Positions 18,975 to 26,948 of a DNA stretch of 64,000 nucleotides are shown piece by piece. The notes under the pieces were generated by a model, which saw only the letters and a program-made list of their open reading frames with translations, was not told the DNA's origin and ran no database searches. The translations under genes and the position numbers were made by a program. Origin of the DNA: an uncultured Candidatus Actinomarina sp. (GTDB taxonomy: Bacteria; Actinomycetota; Acidimicrobiia; Actinomarinales; Actinomarinaceae); assembly GCA_902519845.1 (NCBI GenBank), contig CABYLQ010000001.1, positions 186,001 to 250,000 of the forward strand, read 5' to 3'. Every line of letters begins with the position of its first letter. Position 1 is the stretch's first letter.

Positions 18975-19988
18975 ATGCTTGAAAATATCGAAAATTTACT
19001 AGTTTTTCTAAATAATTTAGACTATTTAGATATTTTTATTTATCTATTTATTATTTATCTAATTTATTTTGGATGGAAACGTGGTTCGGTTTTAATTATT
19101 TACTATTTAGTGACTTTTTTAATATCAATTTATTTAAGTTTTACATATTCTTTTACAATCGGTGAGTATATAAGTAGTTGGCTAAATTCAAACCAACTTA
19201 TATCACAAATATTTGCTGGGGTAACAATATTTATCTCCGTTTTAACACTAAGTTCATTACTTCAAACATTTATTTATCAACAAGACTCAAAAAAAGATAT
19301 TGGAAATAAATTATTGGGAAGTATTGGTTCGGTAATTTTGAGCAATTTAGTATTAACATTTTTCTTTACAATAATCTCTCTCTTATCGCTCCCAATTTAT
19401 CTTGAGCAAAATATTAAAGAATCAAATATCGTGTCTTTTTATTTAAATTCTGATGGGGTTCCCCAGCAATCGCTCGAAGTGATAACTGGAACAGATATTC
19501 TTAAAATAACATCAAATATTAAAGAACTTACAGGAAAAACCTCAATATCCTTGAATGAATCAGGATGTTTAGAAATTCCCTCATTTTCTGAACCTAAATT
19601 AATATCTAAACAAAAAGAAACAAGTGAATTATTCGAACTGGTGAATATTGAAAGAATTAATGTAAATTCTGATCCATTAGAGTTTTCACAAACTTTATCT
19701 AATATTGCAAATGATTATGCAAAGAAAATGTATCTTGAAGGTTTTTGGTGTCATAAAGATCCCAGCAATGGGAATTTAGTTACAGAACGATTACTGCAAG
19801 TTGGTTACCCACCTCCACGGTTTATAGGAGAAAATTTAGCGATGGCTTCAACTATATATTCAGGCCACGAAAGCTTGATGGGTTCCGAATCACACCGTGA
19901 CACAATTTTAGATTCAGAGTTTAAACGAATAGGAATCGGAATTATATCTGGCCCTAATGGTTTAATTATTGTTCAAATTTTTACATGA
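18975..19988 (+). CDS. CvpA-like membrane domain fused to a CAP/SCP domain
   Basis: The 337-residue protein has four membrane helices in a CvpA/colicin V production-like arrangement (LDIFIYLFIIYLIYFGWKRGS start, then about 55-75, 85-105 and 120-145), followed by an exposed CAP (cysteine-rich secretory/SCP/PR1) domain (about 225-337): LVNIERINVNSDPLEFS, GFWCHKDPSNGNLVTERL, FIGENLA, ESHRDTILDSEFKRIGIG. His and Glu residues of the CAP cavity are present. ATG 18975 is preferred; an earlier ATG at 18912 would overlap the inverted repeat and add 21 residues unlike the family. The role is probably at the cell envelope; the exact function is unknown. Confidence 0.8.
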   Translation: MLENIENLLVFLNNLDYLDIFIYLFIIYLIYFGWKRGSVLIIYYLVTFLISIYLSFTYSFTIGEYISSWLNSNQLISQIFAGVTIFISVLTLSSLLQTFIYQQDSKKDIGNKLLGSIGSVILSNLVLTFFFTIISLLSLPIYLEQNIKESNIVSFYLNSDGVPQQSLEVITGTDILKITSNIKELTGKTSISLNESGCLEIPSFSEPKLISKQKETSELFELVNIERINVNSDPLEFSQTLSNIANDYAKKMYLEGFWCHKDPSNGNLVTERLLQVGYPPPRFIGENLAMASTIYSGHESLMGSESHRDTILDSEFKRIGIGIISGPNGLIIVQIFT

Positions 19989-20284
19989 ATTTAGATACTT
20001 CATTGTTTGTTAGAAATCTTGTGACTGGAACTATAAGTTATTTAAAAGAAATAGATTTTAATCTTACTACAAAACAGGAAAATACATTAGAGTCCTCTTT
20101 AATGAGTGAATTAAAAAAAGATTTTGAGCTTCAAAGAAAAACACCAACACAGATAATTAATACTTTTTTAAATGAAGATCTTAAATTAAAAGTTACATTA
20201 ACCCCCAATGATTTTGGTGAAAAAGCTCGTGATCAAATAATTATATGGGGAATTTCAAAAGCAAAAAATCTTGATAATAAATAA
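19985..20284 (+). CDS. Small hypothetical protein (99 residues)
   Basis: The reading frame overlaps the CvpA-CAP gene by 4 nt (ATGA), which supports it as a real coupled gene. It is soluble, Lys/Glu-rich and predicted largely helical, with NLTTKQENTLESSLMSELKKD in the middle. I recognise no family or motif. It ends 16 bp before the convergent rex gene. Confidence 0.6.
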   Translation: MNLDTSLFVRNLVTGTISYLKEIDFNLTTKQENTLESSLMSELKKDFELQRKTPTQIINTFLNEDLKLKVTLTPNDFGEKARDQIIIWGISKAKNLDNK

Positions 20285-20300
20285 GAGTTTATTTAAATAA

Positions 20301-20945
20301 TTATTCAACTGCTTTAAGAACGGGTCTATCCAAATAGTAGCTTAATATTTGAAGCTCTTGAGAGAGATCAACCGATCTGATTTGAACATCAGCAGTGTTT
20401 TTAAGCAAAACAGGTGCAAAATTCAAAATTGATTTTATATTGCATTCAATTAGCTTGTCGGCAATTTCTTGAGCTACTTTTCCTGGTGTAGCAATTATTC
20501 CGATTGCAACATTATATTTTTCACATGTATTTTGCATTTCTGATATCGGCTTAACTACCAACCCAGCAATTTGTTTATTAATTTTTCTTGGATCATCATC
20601 AAATAGACCAACAACACCAAAACCTCTTTCTTGAAATCCTCCATAATGTGCAAGTGCTGATCCGAGGTTTCCAACACCTACAATAACTGCGCTCCAGCCT
20701 TCAACTAATCCAAGTTCAAGTTGAAGCTGATTTCTCAACGTAGAAACTTCGTACCCAACACCCCTTGTACCTAAAGTTCCAAGATATGATAAGTCTCTTC
20801 TAACTTGTGCGTCATTAACTTTTGCAAGTTCTGCTAGTTTTTTTGAGGATATTCCAATAGTCTTATCATCTATAAGCTCAAGACATTGTAAATACAGAGG
20901 CAGTCTCTTAACTGTTGCCGGTGGAATTTTATTATTATTTTTCAC
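20301..20945 (-). CDS. rex: Redox-sensing transcriptional repressor Rex
   Basis: The 214-residue protein has an N-terminal winged helix (PPATVKRLPLYLQCLELI..., with recognition-helix region NDAQVRRDLSYLG at 44-56) and a C-terminal Rossmann fold with GVGNLG at 90-95 and the FDDDP acidic segment. Rex binds DNA when NADH/NAD+ is low and is released by NADH. A perfect Rex-box palindrome lies 1.4 kb away, before nuoA, making complex I the clear local target. Divergent from the flavoprotein gene that precedes nuoA. Confidence 0.96.
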   Translation of the reverse strand: MKNNNKIPPATVKRLPLYLQCLELIDDKTIGISSKKLAELAKVNDAQVRRDLSYLGTLGTRGVGYEVSTLRNQLQLELGLVEGWSAVIVGVGNLGSALAHYGGFQERGFGVVGLFDDDPRKINKQIAGLVVKPISEMQNTCEKYNVAIGIIATPGKVAQEIADKLIECNIKSILNFAPVLLKNTADVQIRSVDLSQELQILSYYLDRPVLKAVE

Positions 20946-21057
20946 TAATGCACAATCTAATAAGGATTAAAAAATAAGATAACTTACAATTGATTTTTTT
21001 ATTTTTCTATAAATTAACGTTTTATTGATATTTAGAGTATTTTAATAGACATAAATA

Positions 21058-22338
21058 ATGAAAAATGAAAAAATATACGATGTTTTAATAGTTGGAGCAG
21101 GCCCATCTGGCTCTAATACAGCAATTTCATTTAAAAATTTGGACCCAAATTTAAATATTGGAATAATTGACAAAGCAATATTTCCTAGAGATAAATCTTG
21201 TGGAGATGCAATTGGCCCCGGAGTCATAAATGCGTTAAAAAGATTTAACAATGAACATATTTTAGATGATGAACCACAAGTAATTTCTACTTCATTATTT
21301 GGGCCTGATGATATAGGTATTCAGAATTATATTCCCAAAGTTAAAAACAAAGATGATTCTGTTGTTTATGTAATTCCAAGATATCAACTTGATAATCGAA
21401 TATTCAATATAGCTAAAGAGTTAAATGTAGAAAGTTATGAAAATACGAGGTTTGTAAAATATGAAAACACAGAAGATGAAAATATTTTAAGAGTAGAGGT
21501 TCAAGATTCCGAAAATCAAAAAACATCGATCTATACAAAATTGTTGGTTGGAGCAGATGGAGCTAACTCTAGAGTTAGAAAAAGTTTAAATTTGAAACAG
21601 AATAGTGACATTCATAAAGCAATTGCTATCAGAGCATATATTGATAGTCCAAATTATATTGATATATTTAAAGAGAGAACCTTAATGTTTGAAATAAATG
21701 TTTCAGCTCTCAAAGGATATGCATGGGCATTTCCAAGTAAAGGTGATCTAATAAATATAGGAATTGGTATGCCATTGAATTTGTTTAAAAAAGACAATAT
21801 GGATATCAATCAAATGCTATATCAATTTGTTAACACATTGGAGTCAAAGGGAGTAATAGTCGAGAACATAAGAATGGAAAAAAGTTACATGCTCCCATTT
21901 GCATCCTCAAGACCAAAATTGGCTCATGATAAGGTCGCACTTGTTGGAGATGCTGGATCTATGATCAATCCAATGAGTGGAGAAGGTATATTTTATGGAA
22001 TGGAAGCTGGATATTTGTTAGCTAAAGAAACATTTACATCATTAGACGGTACTGATTTAAATAAAAATATTAAAAGATATGAAAAAGCTCTTAACAAAAG
22101 ATTTGGAAAACATTTTTTAAGTTGTGCATTAGCAAGACTAGTACTTCAAAGTCCATTTATGACTAAGAGACTTTTAAAAATTGCATCAATAGATAAAAAT
22201 ACAATAAACTTTGTTGTAGAGCTTTTATTTGATGAAGCTAGGTTAACTCTAAAAGAGACTTTTTTACTATCAGCAAAATTTATTTTACCCTTCAAAACAT
22301 TGAGGTTTTTCACCAAATCTCCATCTTTTTCGCTATAA
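21058..22338 (+). CDS. Geranylgeranyl-reductase-family FAD oxidoreductase
   Basis: The 426-residue flavoprotein has the FAD motif GAGPSG at 13-18, FPRDKSCGDAIGPG (41-54), and the second FAD motif GDAGSMINPMSGEGIFYG near 298. Family members reduce prenyl double bonds; in mycobacteria MenJ reduces one double bond of the menaquinone side chain. Its position just before nuoA and after rex makes menaquinone modification a sensible role, but this is inference and archaeal-lipid-type or chlorophyll-type reduction is the alternative substrate class. Confidence 0.88.
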   Translation: MKNEKIYDVLIVGAGPSGSNTAISFKNLDPNLNIGIIDKAIFPRDKSCGDAIGPGVINALKRFNNEHILDDEPQVISTSLFGPDDIGIQNYIPKVKNKDDSVVYVIPRYQLDNRIFNIAKELNVESYENTRFVKYENTEDENILRVEVQDSENQKTSIYTKLLVGADGANSRVRKSLNLKQNSDIHKAIAIRAYIDSPNYIDIFKERTLMFEINVSALKGYAWAFPSKGDLINIGIGMPLNLFKKDNMDINQMLYQFVNTLESKGVIVENIRMEKSYMLPFASSRPKLAHDKVALVGDAGSMINPMSGEGIFYGMEAGYLLAKETFTSLDGTDLNKNIKRYEKALNKRFGKHFLSCALARLVLQSPFMTKRLLKIASIDKNTINFVVELLFDEARLTLKETFLLSAKFILPFKTLRFFTKSPSFSL

Positions 22339-22374
22339 CAAAAACCTGAATAAGTACTAAAATAGAATCACACA

Positions 22375-22392
22375 TTGTGAAAATTTTCACAA
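22375..22392 (+). promoter_or_regulatory. Rex operator (ROP site) upstream of the nuo-1 operon
   Basis: TTGTGAAAATTTTCACAA is a perfect 18-bp palindrome and matches the known Rex consensus TTGTGAAnnnnTTCACAA in every defined position. It lies 14 bp before the nuoA GTG, just downstream of a -10-like TAAAAT (22358-22363), so bound Rex would block initiation. The rex gene is at 20301-20945. Confidence 0.93.
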
Positions 22393-22405
22393 ATAGGGAG
22401 GGAAT

Positions 22406-22813
22406 GTGATTAACTGGTTACCAATCTTGGTAATGTTATTTATAGGCATTGGATTTGCGCTTGTATCACTAGGTGTTTCATATTTGTTGTCTCCCAAAAA
22501 TCCAACACCTGAAAAGTTATCTCCATATGAGTCTGGAATATTTCCTGAAGAAGAACCCTCTCAACGATTCCCAGTGAAATTTTATATGGTTGCCATGCTC
22601 TATATAGTTTTTGATATAGAAATAATTTTCTTACTCGCTTGGGCAACTAGATTTGAGCAACTTGGCTGGTATGGAATTATCGTAATTTTCATATTTACAT
22701 TTTTTGTTCTTGAAACTTTATATTATGTCTGGAAAAGAAATGTCTTAGATTGGAATGTACCTAGAAGACAAAGATATCACGAACCAGTCAAAGATTATGA
22801 GGGAAGTAGTTAA
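22406..22813 (+). CDS. nuoA: NADH-quinone oxidoreductase subunit A (complex I-1)
   Basis: The 135-residue membrane subunit has three helices and the family loop [17 protein letters not shown], followed by [26 protein letters not shown] 22406 is the start, with AGGGAGG at 22395-22401; the ATG at 22404 is followed at once by a stop. The ND3-loop position has Ser43 (YESG), unlike Cys47 in the second copy. First gene of the 14-gene operon; the stop overlaps the nuoB start by 1 nt. Confidence 0.96.
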   Translation: MINWLPILVMLFIGIGFALVSLGVSYLLSPKNPTPEKLSPYESGIFPEEEPSQRFPVKFYMVAMLYIVFDIEIIFLLAWATRFEQLGWYGIIVIFIFTFFVLETLYYVWKRNVLDWNVPRRQRYHEPVKDYEGSS

Positions 22814-23274
22814 TGTATTCACCTGATAATATTTTTACAACCACAATTGACAAAGCTGTGAGATGGTCTCGTACACAATCCATGTGGCCCGTAACCTTTG
22901 GTCTTGCATGTTGTGCAATAGAAATGATGGCAGCAGGTTCAGCAAAGTATGATCTAGCAAGATACGGAATGGAAGTTTTTAGAGCTTCTCCAAGACAAGC
23001 TGACCTAATGATAGTTGCTGGAAGAGTCTCACAAAAAATGGCTCCTGTATTGAGACAAGTCTATGATCAAATGGCCGAGCCAAAATGGGTAATTGCAATG
23101 GGGGCATGTTCCTCGACTGGGGGAATGTTTAACAATTATGCATTAGTTCAAGGTGTTGATCACATAGTTCCTGTAGATATATATGTACCTGGATGTCCTC
23201 CCGGACCTCAATCATTAATGCACGGAATTTTAACATTACATCAGAAAATTATGGACAGAGAGATTAATAGATAA
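22813..23274 (+). CDS. nuoB: NADH-quinone oxidoreductase subunit B (complex I-1)
   Basis: The 153-residue subunit carries cluster N2, the last iron-sulfur centre before quinone. All four ligands are visible: adjacent Cys33-Cys34 in [13 protein letters not shown], then Cys in GACSSTGG and PGCPPGPQ. It sits at the interface between the peripheral and membrane arms and contacts NuoD. It overlaps nuoA and nuoC by 1 nt each. Confidence 0.97.
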   Translation: MYSPDNIFTTTIDKAVRWSRTQSMWPVTFGLACCAIEMMAAGSAKYDLARYGMEVFRASPRQADLMIVAGRVSQKMAPVLRQVYDQMAEPKWVIAMGACSSTGGMFNNYALVQGVDHIVPVDIYVPGCPPGPQSLMHGILTLHQKIMDREINR

Positions 23275-23681
23275 TGTTTGAAAATATAGAACTTAGTCCA
23301 AATGAATATTTTAAAAAAGTTGAAGAACTAAAAAATGATGGTTTTGAAATGATGGTTGACTTAACAGCTATAGATTGGTTTAGGAAAAAAGAACCCAGAT
23401 TCGAAATTGTAGTTAATTTCTTATCTGTTTCCAAAAATAAAAGAGTATGTTTAGTGGTAAAAGTTAATGATGATTTAAATGTTCCCTCGATCACAAGCCT
23501 CTATCCAAGCGCTAACTTTTACGAAAGAGAAGTATTTGATATGTTTGGTATCAACTTTGAAGATCATCCTGATTTAACAAGAATTTTAATGCCAGATGAT
23601 TGGAATGGTCACCCACTAAGAAAAGATTATGGTTCTGGAAGAATTCCAGTTCAATTTAAAAATGCACCGAAGGTTGAATAA
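23274..23681 (+). CDS. nuoC: NADH-quinone oxidoreductase subunit C (complex I-1)
   Basis: The 135-residue subunit has the NuoC core with [24 protein letters not shown] and the signature [28 protein letters not shown] (in part [10 protein letters not shown]). It is short compared with most NuoC proteins (about 200 residues), lacking N- and C-terminal extensions. It is 2 nt before nuoD. Confidence 0.95.
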   Translation: MFENIELSPNEYFKKVEELKNDGFEMMVDLTAIDWFRKKEPRFEIVVNFLSVSKNKRVCLVVKVNDDLNVPSITSLYPSANFYEREVFDMFGINFEDHPDLTRILMPDDWNGHPLRKDYGSGRIPVQFKNAPKVE

Positions 23682-23683
23682 AT

Positions 23684-25039
23684 ATGGAAGAAAATAAAGA
23701 ATCCTTAAAAGACGTAGATTTTTGGGCAACAAATTCTGAGGAAGGCGGTTGGAATATTTCATCAACTGATGAAGGATCTCAAAAAATGCTAGTTCAAGAG
23801 GATGATATTAACACAAAGATACAGATGGGTTCAGAGGTTGTTGATGATTACTTCATAGATGAAGATGTATCAGATGATGAAAGAATGATACTAAACATGG
23901 GCCCACAGCACCCATCAACTCATGGTGTTCTAAGGCTTCAAGTGGAGCTTGAAGGTGAAGTAGTTAGAAGAGTCCAGCCTGTAATTGGTTATTTACATAC
24001 TGGAATGGAAAAAACAGGAGAAGAGCTAAATTATTTTCAAGGTCCGACAAACACAACAAGAATGGATTATTTATCACCATTTTTTAATGAACTTGTTTTT
24101 TCTTTAGCAACTGAAAAATTGCTTGATATAGAAGTTCCCGAAAGAGCATCAACAATAAGAATTCTTATGACAGAGCTGAATAGAGTTTCTTCACACCTTG
24201 TTGCTTTAGCTACCGGAGGTATGGATATTGGAGCTTTATCAATGATGATTTTTGGATTCAGGGAGCGAGAATTAATTTTAGATTTTTTTGAAAAAACAAC
24301 TGGTCTAAGAATGAATCATAACTTCATTAGACCTGGTGGCGTCGCGGCGGACCTACCAGACAATTGGCAAAAAGATGTTGAGCAAATATTAAAAATAATT
24401 CCTGAAAAACTAAAAGATTATGATGAGATGCTTTTAGATAATCCAATCTGGCAGGGTAGATTAAAAAATGTTGGAATTTTAACAACTGAAGAATGCTTTG
24501 CTTATGGAATTACAGGTCCAAGTCTTAGAGCAAGCGGTTATGCGTGGGACTTAAGAAAAATGCAACCTTATTCAGGCATAGATAAATATGAATTTGATGT
24601 TCCGGTATTAAAAGAAGGGGATGTTTTTGCTCGTTGGAGAATTAAAGTCCTCGAAATATTTGAAAGTCTTAAAATTGTCGAACAGGTTATGGGAGATATG
24701 CCAAAAGGGCCTTTCAAAATTCAAGATAAAAAAATTACACCTCCTCCTCGTAAAAGACTAGATGAATCAATGGAAGCATTAATTCACCATTTCAAAATCT
24801 ATACAGAAGGATTTAAAGTTCCACCAGGTCAGGTTTACACAACAGTAGAATCTCCAAGAGGAGAATTAGGTTGTTTTATTGTTTCTGATGGATCACCAAA
24901 ACCCTACAGAATGCATGTCAGAGGTCCTTCGTTTTGTAATCTCCAGGCTTTACCAGTAGTTATGTCGGACAGCCCGATAGCAGATGCTGTAGCTGCGATA
25001 GCATCTCTTGATCCAGTTTTAGGAGATGTTGATCGATGA
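23684..25039 (+). CDS. nuoD: NADH-quinone oxidoreductase subunit D (complex I-1)
   Basis: The 451-residue quinone-site subunit begins with an acidic extension of about 66 residues, then the core NMGPQHPSTHGVLRL (His near 76-80 lines the quinone site) and ends with VLGDVDR. Tyr in the NYFQ segment corresponds to the quinone-headgroup Tyr. The loop after it reads YLHTGMEK, with Thr106 where mitochondrial NDUFS2 has a methylated Arg. It overlaps nuoE by 4 nt. Confidence 0.97.
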   Translation: MEENKESLKDVDFWATNSEEGGWNISSTDEGSQKMLVQEDDINTKIQMGSEVVDDYFIDEDVSDDERMILNMGPQHPSTHGVLRLQVELEGEVVRRVQPVIGYLHTGMEKTGEELNYFQGPTNTTRMDYLSPFFNELVFSLATEKLLDIEVPERASTIRILMTELNRVSSHLVALATGGMDIGALSMMIFGFRERELILDFFEKTTGLRMNHNFIRPGGVAADLPDNWQKDVEQILKIIPEKLKDYDEMLLDNPIWQGRLKNVGILTTEECFAYGITGPSLRASGYAWDLRKMQPYSGIDKYEFDVPVLKEGDVFARWRIKVLEIFESLKIVEQVMGDMPKGPFKIQDKKITPPPRKRLDESMEALIHHFKIYTEGFKVPPGQVYTTVESPRGELGCFIVSDGSPKPYRMHVRGPSFCNLQALPVVMSDSPIADAVAAIASLDPVLGDVDR

Positions 25040-25653
25040 GTTGGGATAATGAATTGCTTGAAAGAGCTCATAAGATAATTGAATTGTATCCACAAAAAAG
25101 ATCTGCACTTGGTCCACTCTTATATTTGGCCCAAGAAAAAGATGGATTTATTTCTGATGATTCCATTGTTGAAATAAGTAATCTTGTTGACATAACGGAG
25201 GTACAAGTAAAATCTGTCTCTTCTTTTTATTCAATGTATAAAGAGGAGCAAACAGGAACTTATTTATTAAGTGTGTGTAAATCAATATCTTGTGAAATTA
25301 ATGATTCTAGAAGTGTTATCAACTCCGTAAAAGAATTCACTGGATTAGAAAATTACGAAACAGATCAAGATAAGCTATTTACTTTCGAAGAAGTCGAATG
25401 CATTGGAGCTTGTGGAGGAGCTCCTGCTGTACAAGTGAATTATGAAACGGTAGAGGGATTAACACCTGAAAAAACCATCGAAATGTGTGAGTGGTTAAAA
25501 AATGATAAACCAGAAATAATTGTTGCTGATCAATTACAGAATAAATTCGGAGGTACTAAATCTTTTGACTGGGCAATTGAAGACAATACCGGTTCAGCAT
25601 ATACAGTGCCAGGTTTTCAAAATATTGGAACAGCAAAAGAGAAGGATAATTAA
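25036..25653 (+). CDS. nuoE: NADH-quinone oxidoreductase subunit E (complex I-1)
   Basis: The 205-residue subunit has a thioredoxin-like fold carrying [2Fe-2S] cluster N1a: ligands in CKSISC (Cx4C) and ECIGACGGAP (Cx3C). The helical N-terminus includes KRSALGPLLYLAQEKDG. Together with NuoF and NuoG it forms the NADH-oxidising module, which is found only in this first operon. A C-terminal tail of about 40 residues is extra relative to short NuoE proteins. Confidence 0.95.
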   Translation: MSWDNELLERAHKIIELYPQKRSALGPLLYLAQEKDGFISDDSIVEISNLVDITEVQVKSVSSFYSMYKEEQTGTYLLSVCKSISCEINDSRSVINSVKEFTGLENYETDQDKLFTFEEVECIGACGGAPAVQVNYETVEGLTPEKTIEMCEWLKNDKPEIIVADQLQNKFGGTKSFDWAIEDNTGSAYTVPGFQNIGTAKEKDN

Positions 25654-26948
25654 TGAAAGAAACTTTATTACTTACCAAACATATGCGCGCTTTTCCTGAG
25701 AACAGTCACAACATTGAGGTCTATGAAAAAAATAATGGCTACAGTGCTTTAAAAAAAGTCTTAAAAGAAGACAATCCGGAAAATGTAATTAACGAAATTA
25801 AAGATTCAAACATAAGAGGTAGAGGAGGAGCAGGTTTTCCTACAGGGGTAAAATGGGGCTTTTTAGCCGAGGATGAAGATAGGTATTTAGTAATTAATGG
25901 TGATGAATCCGAGCCGGGTACATTTAAAGATAGGATTCTATTGGAAAGAGATCCACACCAATTAATTGAAGGTGTAATAATTACATGTTTTGCCTCAAAT
26001 ATTAAAAAAGCATTCATTTACATTCGTGGTGAATATGCAAAACCGGCAAGAAGAGTACAAGAAGCTGTAGAACAAGCTTATGAGAAAGGATATTTGGGCG
26101 ATAACATACTTGGAACCAATTTATCACTTGATATTGTAGTTCACCTAGGGGCAGGAGCCTATATTTGTGGAGAAGAAACTGCTCTTCTTAACTCACTTGA
26201 AGGAAAGAGAGGAGAACCCAGACTAAAACCACCTTACTTTCCTGCCGTGATGGGATTATATAACAAACCAACTTTGGTTAATAATGTTGAAACAATATCT
26301 TCAGTTCCATGGATCATAAATAATTCAGGAAAAGAGTACGCAAAGCTTGGAGTAGAAGGTTCAACAGGAACAAGAATCTTTAGTCTTTCAGGGCACGTTA
26401 GAACCCCAGGAAATTTTGAAATAGAAATGGGAAAAAGTTTTGGAGAGTTTGTTGATACTTTTGGTAATGGAATTAAAGATGACAAAAAATTAAAAGCATA
26501 TATTCCTGGAGGTGCTTCAGCGCCATGGTTTACTGGAGATCAACTCGATATAAAAATGACAATAGATGATGTTGCTAATGCTGGATCTATGCTGGGTTCA
26601 GGGGCAGTTGTTGTAATGGACGAGGATACTAATTTAGTCTACGCAGCGAAAAGCATAGTAAGTTTTTTTGCTCATGAATCTTGTGGTCAATGCACTCCTT
26701 GTAGAGAGGGAACTACATGGTTAGAAATGATACTGGAGCGAATAGCAAGTGGAAGAGGAAGGTTGTCAGACATAAGCTTGTTGGTAGATGTTTGTGATAA
26801 TATTTCACCAGGTTTGTCATGGCCACCTAAAATGACAACAATTTGTCCTTTAGGTCCATCTGCTGTATCTCCTATAACATCTTTGTTAGATAATTTTTCA
26901 GATGAATTAATGAAGATGTTGCCAACAAAAATTCCTATTGCTCAATGA
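25653..26948 (+). CDS. nuoF: NADH-quinone oxidoreductase subunit F (complex I-1)
   Basis: The 431-residue subunit oxidises NADH with FMN and holds [4Fe-4S] cluster N3. Visible are the NADH/FMN glycine-rich region GRGGAGFPTGVKWGF, NGDESEPGTFKDR, GAGAYICGEETALLNSLEG and the cluster ligands ESCGQCTPCREG with a last Cys in TTICPLGPSA. It shares 1 nt with nuoE and overlaps nuoG by 4 nt. Confidence 0.97.
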   Translation: MKETLLLTKHMRAFPENSHNIEVYEKNNGYSALKKVLKEDNPENVINEIKDSNIRGRGGAGFPTGVKWGFLAEDEDRYLVINGDESEPGTFKDRILLERDPHQLIEGVIITCFASNIKKAFIYIRGEYAKPARRVQEAVEQAYEKGYLGDNILGTNLSLDIVVHLGAGAYICGEETALLNSLEGKRGEPRLKPPYFPAVMGLYNKPTLVNNVETISSVPWIINNSGKEYAKLGVEGSTGTRIFSLSGHVRTPGNFEIEMGKSFGEFVDTFGNGIKDDKKLKAYIPGGASAPWFTGDQLDIKMTIDDVANAGSMLGSGAVVVMDEDTNLVYAAKSIVSFFAHESCGQCTPCREGTTWLEMILERIASGRGRLSDISLLVDVCDNISPGLSWPPKMTTICPLGPSAVSPITSLLDNFSDELMKMLPTKIPIAQ

